DNA of 18,547 nt from Flemingiibacterium sp045579105 (GTDB taxonomy: Bacteria > Bacillota > Clostridia > Oscillospirales > CAG-272). The position numbers were made by a program, and so were the translations under genes. Positions 13,953 to 18,547 of the stretch are shown piece by piece. Location of the stretch: NCBI GenBank assembly GCA_045579105.1, contig JAZNLM010000093.1, forward strand, positions 1 through 18,547, written 5' to 3'. Below the pieces are notes generated by a model. It worked only from the letters and a program-made list of their open reading frames with translations, ran no database searches and was not told the DNA's origin. How positions within the stretch are numbered: the first letter of the stretch is position 1; each line of letters opens with the position of its first letter.

Positions 13953-13966
13953 GAATGGAGATTTAT

Positions 13967-14989
13967 ATGACACTTCATATGAATTTAAGCGAGGATAGCT
14001 ACGATATCATTGTGGAACGCGGTATTCTCGCCAGTGTAAAACAGTACTTAAATCTAAACAGACGCGTTCTCGTTGTTACCGACTCCGGCGTTCCTGCCGA
14101 ATATGCGAAAACGGTTGCCGCACAGTGTGGGGACGGTGTAATCTGCATCGTGGAAACGGGAGAAGAATCAAAGAGTCTTGACGGGTTTGAAAAGCTGCTT
14201 CGTACTATGCTCGAGCACGGATTTTCACGCAAGGACGCAGTTATTGCCGTCGGCGGCGGTGTTGTCGGAGATCTTGCAGGATTTGCCGCATCCGCTTATA
14301 TGAGGGGGGTTGATTTTTACAATATTCCCACAACTCTGCTTTCGCAAATAGATTCATCTATAGGCGGTAAAACAGCGATAAACTTTGGCGGCGTAAAAAA
14401 TATCGTCGGCGCGTTTTATCAGCCGAAAAAGGTACTGATTGATCCCGAGCTTTTAAAAACTCTTCCGCCAAGACAAATGTCAAACGGACTTGCAGAAGCG
14501 ATCAAAATGGCTCTCACTTCTGACAAAGAGCTATTTGACATCTTCGAAAATAAAAGCATTGAGGATAGCATCGACGAAATAATAATTCGTTCTCTCAACA
14601 TAAAGAAAAACGTCGTTGAGCAAGACGAAAAAGAGACCGGACTTCGTAAGATACTCAACTTTGGACACACTGTCGGACACGGCATTGAAAGCAGCGGAAA
14701 TCCGGCTGAATTATATCACGGCGAATGTGTGGCGCTCGGAATGATTCCGATGTGCGGCGAGGAAATACGAACGAGAGTAATCGGCGTTCTCAAAAAGTGC
14801 GGACTGTACCGAATTATAGATTATGATTGGGATAAGATTGCAAAGGCAGCATTTCACGACAAAAAAGCTGATGGGGACACGGTAACCGTCACAACGGTAA
14901 ATGAAATCGGACGCTTTGAAATAAAAACCGTGAAAAGCGCCGACATCATTAAAGTGGCAAAGGCTTGCCTTGAGGGTTTGAGATTATGA
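13967..14989 (+). CDS. aroB: 3-dehydroquinate synthase
   Basis: A 340-residue AroB, the NAD- and zinc-dependent enzyme that cyclises DAHP to 3-dehydroquinate. Motifs seen are the nucleotide-binding AVGGGVVGDLAGF, PTTLLSQIDSSIGGKTAIN, and the metal ligands in GLAEAIKMA (Glu), FGHTVGHG (His) and YHGECVALGM (His). I start at the ATG at 13967, which has GGAG (13957-13960) six bases upstream. Longer in-frame readings (ATG 13955 or upstream) would run through the GC hairpin and add a Cys-rich head with no counterpart in AroB that I know. The next gene overlaps its stop by four bases (ATGA). It follows pheA after an unusual structured gap, so its translation or mRNA level may be set separately. Confidence 0.95.
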   Translation: MTLHMNLSEDSYDIIVERGILASVKQYLNLNRRVLVVTDSGVPAEYAKTVAAQCGDGVICIVETGEESKSLDGFEKLLRTMLEHGFSRKDAVIAVGGGVVGDLAGFAASAYMRGVDFYNIPTTLLSQIDSSIGGKTAINFGGVKNIVGAFYQPKKVLIDPELLKTLPPRQMSNGLAEAIKMALTSDKELFDIFENKSIEDSIDEIIIRSLNIKKNVVEQDEKETGLRKILNFGHTVGHGIESSGNPAELYHGECVALGMIPMCGEEIRTRVIGVLKKCGLYRIIDYDWDKIAKAAFHDKKADGDTVTVTTVNEIGRFEIKTVKSADIIKVAKACLEGLRL

Positions 14990-16233
14990 AAAAATATGGC
15001 TGTATCGGTAAGAAGCTCACGCACAGCTTTTCAAAAGAAATACATGCAAAGCTTGCTGACTATAAATATGAGCTTATAGAACTTACCGAGGAAGAAATTG
15101 GTCCGTTTTTCGAAAAAAAAGATTTTGAGGCCATCAACGTAACGATCCCGTACAAGCAGACAGTTATGCAATATCTTAGTGAAATAAGTGACATTGCAAA
15201 GCGCATCGGAGCTGTGAATACCATCGTAAACAAAGGCGGGAAGCTTTACGGCTATAACACCGATTACTACGGGCTGAAATCACTTATAACCCGTGTCGGA
15301 TTAGAGGTTAAAGGAAAAAAAGTGCTGGTGCTGGGTACGGGCGGCACGAGCAAGACAGCATGTGTCGTTGCCGCGGATATGGGTGCAGCGGAGATACTTA
15401 CGGTCAGCAGAAGAAAAAATCGCGAATATATCACATATGAGCAGGCGATAGCCGCGCACTCAGACTCGAACATAATCATCAACACAACGCCCGCGGGAAT
15501 GTACCCAGATCTTGATGGAATACCCATTGACATTTCCTCGTTCTCAAAATTAGAGGGCGTGATTGACGCGGTGTATAATCCGCTTTGCACTAATCTTGTT
15601 CTGGATGCCAAAGCAAAGGGAATAAAAGCCGAGGGCGGCCTTTATATGCTAGTTATGCAGGCGGTGGCGGCTGTAGAGAAATTTCTTGACGCCAAAATCT
15701 TAAAGGATACCGCTGAGCGTGTTTTTTCGTCACTCCACGCATCAAAGGAAAATATCGTTCTCACGGGTATGCCAGGAAGCGGTAAGAGCACGGTAGGAAA
15801 GCTTTTGAATATTGACGGATTTGAGTTTATCGACACTGACACCGAAATTGAAAAACGCTGTGGGAGTACTATTAAAGAGATAATCGGCACTAAAGGCGAG
15901 AAATACTTCCGCGATTTGGAAGGCCAGATTATCCGCGATGTGTCTTCACAAAGCTGCCGAATCATATCCACAGGCGGCGGCGCAATTTTGAGAGAGGAAA
16001 ACGTACGCGCACTTAAACAAAACGGCAAACTATTCTTTATAAATGCGAATTTGTCACGACTTCGTGCAACTGATGACAGACCGCTTTCCGATACAGAAGA
16101 TAAGCTTGCAAAGCTGTATGCACAGAGAATCGACATATATAGGAAAACTGCTGACATTACCGTGCCCGATATGGAAACGCCCGAAGCCTTGGCACAATAC
16201 ATTTTAGCAAAACGAACGGAGCTGATACTGTGA
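14986..16233 (+). CDS. aroE-aroK: Shikimate dehydrogenase-shikimate kinase fusion (AroE-AroK)
   Basis: One 415-residue chain carrying two consecutive pathway enzymes. Residues 1 to about 245 are shikimate dehydrogenase: LTHSFSKEIH (substrate Ser pair), INVTIPYKQ with catalytic Lys57, YNTDYYG with Asp93, the Rossmann loop LGTGGTSKT (116-124), INTTPAGMYP, and the end GGLYMLVMQAV. Residues about 255-415 are shikimate kinase: Walker A GMPGSGKST (261-269), IDTDTEIEKRCG (Asp283, Asp285), FRDLEGQ with Arg309, STGGGAI (328-334), the lid DDRPL (363-367) and RIDIYRKTA. All key residues of both halves are present, so both activities are expected: dehydroshikimate to shikimate to shikimate-3-phosphate. 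It overlaps aroB and aroA by four bases each. The NADP loop differs from the usual GAGGA. The fusion is continuous, with no frameshift or stop. Confidence 0.95.
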   Translation: MKKYGCIGKKLTHSFSKEIHAKLADYKYELIELTEEEIGPFFEKKDFEAINVTIPYKQTVMQYLSEISDIAKRIGAVNTIVNKGGKLYGYNTDYYGLKSLITRVGLEVKGKKVLVLGTGGTSKTACVVAADMGAAEILTVSRRKNREYITYEQAIAAHSDSNIIINTTPAGMYPDLDGIPIDISSFSKLEGVIDAVYNPLCTNLVLDAKAKGIKAEGGLYMLVMQAVAAVEKFLDAKILKDTAERVFSSLHASKENIVLTGMPGSGKSTVGKLLNIDGFEFIDTDTEIEKRCGSTIKEIIGTKGEKYFRDLEGQIIRDVSSQSCRIISTGGGAILREENVRALKQNGKLFFINANLSRLRATDDRPLSDTEDKLAKLYAQRIDIYRKTADITVPDMETPEALAQYILAKRTELIL

Positions 16234-17432
16234 TAGCAAAATTCAAGCCGTGCAATCTGTGCGGAACTATATCCGCACCGCCCTCAAAAAGTATGGCGCA
16301 CAGATACCTCATCGGCGCGGCTCTTTCAGGTAAAAAATGTGTATTGTCGGGCGTTGACTTTAGCGAGGATATCCTAGCAAGCATCGACTGTCTTAAGGCC
16401 CTGGGTACGAAAATAACAACTGATACCGATACGGTGACCGTAGAACCGCAGAAATTTATGCAAGCTGAAAATCCGTACCTTAACTGCAGAGAAAGCGGAA
16501 GTACGCTTCGCTTTTTTATTCCGCTTGCGCTGTGTCTTGGAAAGACGGTTACTCTTTCTGGCAGTGAGCGTCTTTTTGAAAGACCGCTTGGTGTTTACGA
16601 GAAGCTTTGCCGCGAAAATGGCTTTACGTTTGAAAAAAATAAAAAATCAGTGACACTCTGCGGAAATCTTGACGCCGGTGTATACAAGGTATGCGGCGAC
16701 ATAAGCAGTCAATTTATCACAGGACTTATTTTTGCCCTAGTATACTTGGGTAAGGAATCGTACATTGAAATTATCCCCCCCTTTGAGAGCCGTTCATATG
16801 TGGACCTGACGATTTCGGCACTTAAATCGTTCGGTGCCGACGTAACGTTTACAGATGAATACAGAATTGAAATCAAAGCATCAAAAATGCACGCTTTTTC
16901 CGGAAGAATTGAGGGTGACTACTCTAATGCGGCATTTCTTGACGCTTTTAACCGCACCGGTTCAACGGTCAAAATTGTGAATTTGAACCCCTACAGTGTG
17001 CAGGGCGACAAAGTTTATGCCGAGTATTTCGAACAGATTGTAAACGGAGCTCCGACGCTTGACCTTTCCGACTGTCCCGATCTTGGTCCCGTACTGTTCG
17101 CTCTTGCGGCACTCAAAAACGGTGCAACGTTCACAGGAACAGACCGTTTAAAAGCCAAGGAAAGTAACCGCGGTGCGGCGATGCATGAGGAGCTGCAAAA
17201 GCTCGGCGGCGGACTTGTTCTCGGTGACAATGTAATAACCGTTCCAAAGCAGGAGCTTTGCTATACCGATGAAGTGCTTCACGGACACAACGATCACCGC
17301 ATCGTAATGGCTATGTCGGTAATTCTGTCCCAAATCGGCGGTACCATAAACGGCGCAGAGGCTGTTAAAAAAAGTTACCCCGGATTTTTCGAAGATATAA
17401 AAAAGCTAGGAGCACAGATAGAGTTATTATGA
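16230..17432 (+). CDS. aroA: 3-phosphoshikimate 1-carboxyvinyltransferase (EPSP synthase)
   Basis: A 400-residue EPSP synthase that joins shikimate-3-phosphate and PEP. Motifs in order: PPSKSMAHR (17-25, Lys20, Arg25), CRESGSTLRFF (87-96), SSQFITG (159-165), SRSYVDLT (187-194), GDYSNAAF, DCPDLGP with catalytic Asp284, RLKAKESNR with Glu311 and GHNDHRIVMA (352-361). Bacterial EPSP synthases are often about 425-430 residues, so this is a compact member with no missing motif. The start is GTG at 16230, overlapping the TGA of the fusion gene (GTGA), consistent with translational coupling; the initiator is read as Met. The class with respect to glyphosate tolerance cannot be told from these motifs alone. 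Confidence 0.95.
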   Translation: MIAKFKPCNLCGTISAPPSKSMAHRYLIGAALSGKKCVLSGVDFSEDILASIDCLKALGTKITTDTDTVTVEPQKFMQAENPYLNCRESGSTLRFFIPLALCLGKTVTLSGSERLFERPLGVYEKLCRENGFTFEKNKKSVTLCGNLDAGVYKVCGDISSQFITGLIFALVYLGKESYIEIIPPFESRSYVDLTISALKSFGADVTFTDEYRIEIKASKMHAFSGRIEGDYSNAAFLDAFNRTGSTVKIVNLNPYSVQGDKVYAEYFEQIVNGAPTLDLSDCPDLGPVLFALAALKNGATFTGTDRLKAKESNRGAAMHEELQKLGGGLVLGDNVITVPKQELCYTDEVLHGHNDHRIVMAMSVILSQIGGTINGAEAVKKSYPGFFEDIKKLGAQIELL

Positions 17433-18289
17433 TAGTAGACACAAGCAAAAAAATACTTATCGTAGGTCTTGGACTTCTCGGCGGAAGCTATGCGAAGGCA
17501 TTAAAGCGTTTCGGCTTCCACGTGAGCGCCATTACGTTGGAGCAAAGCTCGGTAGACTACGCACTAAAAGAAAATATTATTGACGAGGGAGCTACAGACC
17601 TTGATATAAAGCTGATCGGAGAAGCGGATCTTGTAATCTTTGCTCTATATCCACACGTCTTTGTGGAATGGATAGAAAAAAACCAGCACCTTCTCAAACG
17701 CGGCGCGCTTATCACCGACGTAACGGGCGTGAAGCGAAGTATCGTATATCATATACAGGATATGCTGCGCCCGGACGTGGAATTTGTGGCGGCACACCCC
17801 ATGGCAGGACGTGAAGTATCCGGTATTGAAAACAGTACTGACAAAATGTTTATTGGCGCCAATTACATCGTAACACCGACCGAAAAAAACACACCCGAAG
17901 CTGTGCAAACTTGTATGGAGCTTGGCAGGCTGCTCGGTTTCTCTAACGTAACCACCCTCTCCCCCGAGGAGCACGACGAGATGATTGGCTTCCTTTCACA
18001 GCTCACTCACTGCATTGCAATCACGCTTATGACCTGCAACGACAAGGAAAACATGGAAAAGTTCACGGGTGACTCCTTCCGTGATCTCACACGTATCGCG
18101 AGGATAAACGACCTTATGTGGAGCGAGTTGTTCATTGCAAACAAAGATGTTTTGCTTGATCAAATGAATTTGTTTATGGATAAATTCAATGAGCTAAAAA
18201 CGATGCTCGAAGACGAAAATATCGACGGTATGAGAAAAATGATGCGTCATTCCACTGAGCGAAGAGCGTTGTTTGATAAGAAACAATAA
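17429..18289 (+). CDS. tyrA: Prephenate dehydrogenase
   Basis: A 286-residue TyrA that oxidises prephenate to 4-hydroxyphenylpyruvate, the Tyr branch. The N-terminal Rossmann fold has IVGLGLLGGSYAKAL (GxGLLGGS at 13-20), and the catalytic region has TDVTGVK, AAHPMAGREVSG (with the catalytic-type His), the helical LSQLTHCIAITLM and DSFRDLTRIA blocks. It lacks the C-terminal ACT domain that many Firmicutes TyrA proteins have (about 360 residues), so allosteric control by Tyr through ACT is not expected; attenuation at the leader may carry that load. The ATG overlaps the aroA stop (ATGA). It is the last gene of the operon and is followed at once by the terminator/repeat unit. Confidence 0.95.
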   Translation: MIVDTSKKILIVGLGLLGGSYAKALKRFGFHVSAITLEQSSVDYALKENIIDEGATDLDIKLIGEADLVIFALYPHVFVEWIEKNQHLLKRGALITDVTGVKRSIVYHIQDMLRPDVEFVAAHPMAGREVSGIENSTDKMFIGANYIVTPTEKNTPEAVQTCMELGRLLGFSNVTTLSPEEHDEMIGFLSQLTHCIAITLMTCNDKENMEKFTGDSFRDLTRIARINDLMWSELFIANKDVLLDQMNLFMDKFNELKTMLEDENIDGMRKMMRHSTERRALFDKKQ

Positions 18290-18318
18290 AAAAGCCAAGT
18301 CTCACGACTTGGCTTTTT
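18289..18318 (+). terminator. Intrinsic terminator of the aromatic operon
   Basis: A perfect 13-bp stem, AAAAAGCCAAGTC (18289-18301) with GACTTGGCTTTTT (18306-18318), loop TCAC, ending in a T run. It begins on the last base of the tyrA stop codon. Its symmetric A and T tails would let it stop transcripts from either side. The hairpin is part of the repeat described next and recurs at 18437-18466. Confidence 0.92.
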
Positions 18319-18547
18319 CATGGCAGGGGCAGAAGGACTCGGTCTCGCCTGCGGGCTCGGTCTCGGTTCGGCTCTGACAGCCCACCGGGCTGTCATTCAC
18401 TACCTCACCGCTTCGAGTCCTTATCTCATTCAAAATATAAAGCCAAGTCTCACGACTTGGCTTTTTCATGGCAGGGGCAGAAGGACTCGGTCTCGCCTGC
18501 GGGCTCGGTCTCGGTTCGGCTCTGACAGCCCACCGGGCTGTCATTCA
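18291..18547. repeat. 148-bp tandem direct repeat with strong hairpins (second copy cut by window edge)
   Basis: 18291-18399 is repeated without a visible difference at 18439-18547, a period of 148 bp; the second copy continues past the window. Each unit holds the GCCAAGTC/GACTTGGC terminator hairpin, two copies of CTCGGTCTCG, a 9-bp stem TGACAGCCC/GGGCTGTCA with a 3-nt loop (18375-18395; again 18523-18543), and long outer arms AAGGACTCG (18333-18341) and CGAGTCCTT (18414-18422) that enclose the whole GC-rich core. It is far richer in GC than the flanking genes. No real gene is seen in this 258-bp stretch. The unit looks like a dispersed structured repeat or a small non-autonomous element. 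Confidence 0.9.

Noticed and set aside
13931..13966. An N-terminal extension of AroB with a CRRCGGG head
   Set aside because: It would start at a non-ATG codon, runs through the GC hairpin and lacks a ribosome binding site. ATG 13967 has GGAG at ideal distance.
18302..18544. An 80-codon minus-strand ORF across the tandem repeat
   Set aside because: It reads the two repeat copies in different frames because 148 is not a multiple of three, and it passes through the terminator hairpin. It has no gene-like support.
18291..18547. A CRISPR array
   Set aside because: Only two long direct copies of 148 bp with no short repeats or variable spacers, and no cas genes nearby.

Overview
The window reads as a chromosomal segment of an anaerobic Gram-positive bacterium of the Clostridia, most likely an Oscillospiraceae-type gut organism. 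This is an inference from strong GGAGG-type ribosome binding sites, consensus TTGACA/TATAAT promoters, a multi-subunit sodium-pump decarboxylase operon, a FakA/DegV/PlsX fatty-acid module and a compact shikimate operon. I could run no database search. All genes are dense and intact except the first, which is cut by the left edge.

Layout. (1) 1-3983, minus strand: a five-gene biotin-dependent sodium pump operon, transcribed right to left. It encodes an MmdA/PccB-like carboxyltransferase, an OadG-like anchor, a biotin carrier, the OadB sodium pump and the start of an OadA/PycB-type carboxyltransferase. The operon carries two different classes of carboxyltransferase. (2) 4257-5057, plus strand: a lone TIM-barrel amidohydrolase ending in a 17-bp perfect hairpin shared with the convergent neighbour. 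(3) 5096-6273, minus: two half-size chromate-transporter-family proteins behind a good promoter with overlapping dyads. (4) 6390-11289, minus: fakA, plsX, a DegV (FakB-like) protein, a double-GNAT protein and a dedicated acyl carrier protein, closed by an intrinsic terminator. This looks like a self-contained route from free fatty acid to acyl phosphate to acyl-ACP, with a possible acyl-consuming enzyme. (5) 11461-18289, plus: the aromatic amino acid operon: promoter, Phe/Tyr-rich leader peptide, attenuator, DAHP synthase, chorismate mutase/prephenate dehydratase, AroB, an AroE-AroK fusion, AroA and TyrA. (6) 18291 to the end: a 148-bp tandem direct repeat with strong hairpins; its first copy supplies the tyrA terminator.

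How it works together. The aro operon covers most of the path from PEP plus erythrose-4-P to prephenate and then to the Phe and Tyr precursors; 3-dehydroquinase and chorismate synthase must lie elsewhere. Its promoter is followed by a 26-codon ORF containing FFYCYYYFF and then a long hairpin with a T run, the arrangement expected for ribosome-mediated attenuation by Phe and Tyr supply. The most noteworthy items are this leader in a clostridial-type genome, the five-gene fatty-acid/ACP/GNAT cassette, the mixed-carboxyltransferase sodium pump, the AroE-AroK fusion and the structured tandem repeat at the right edge.
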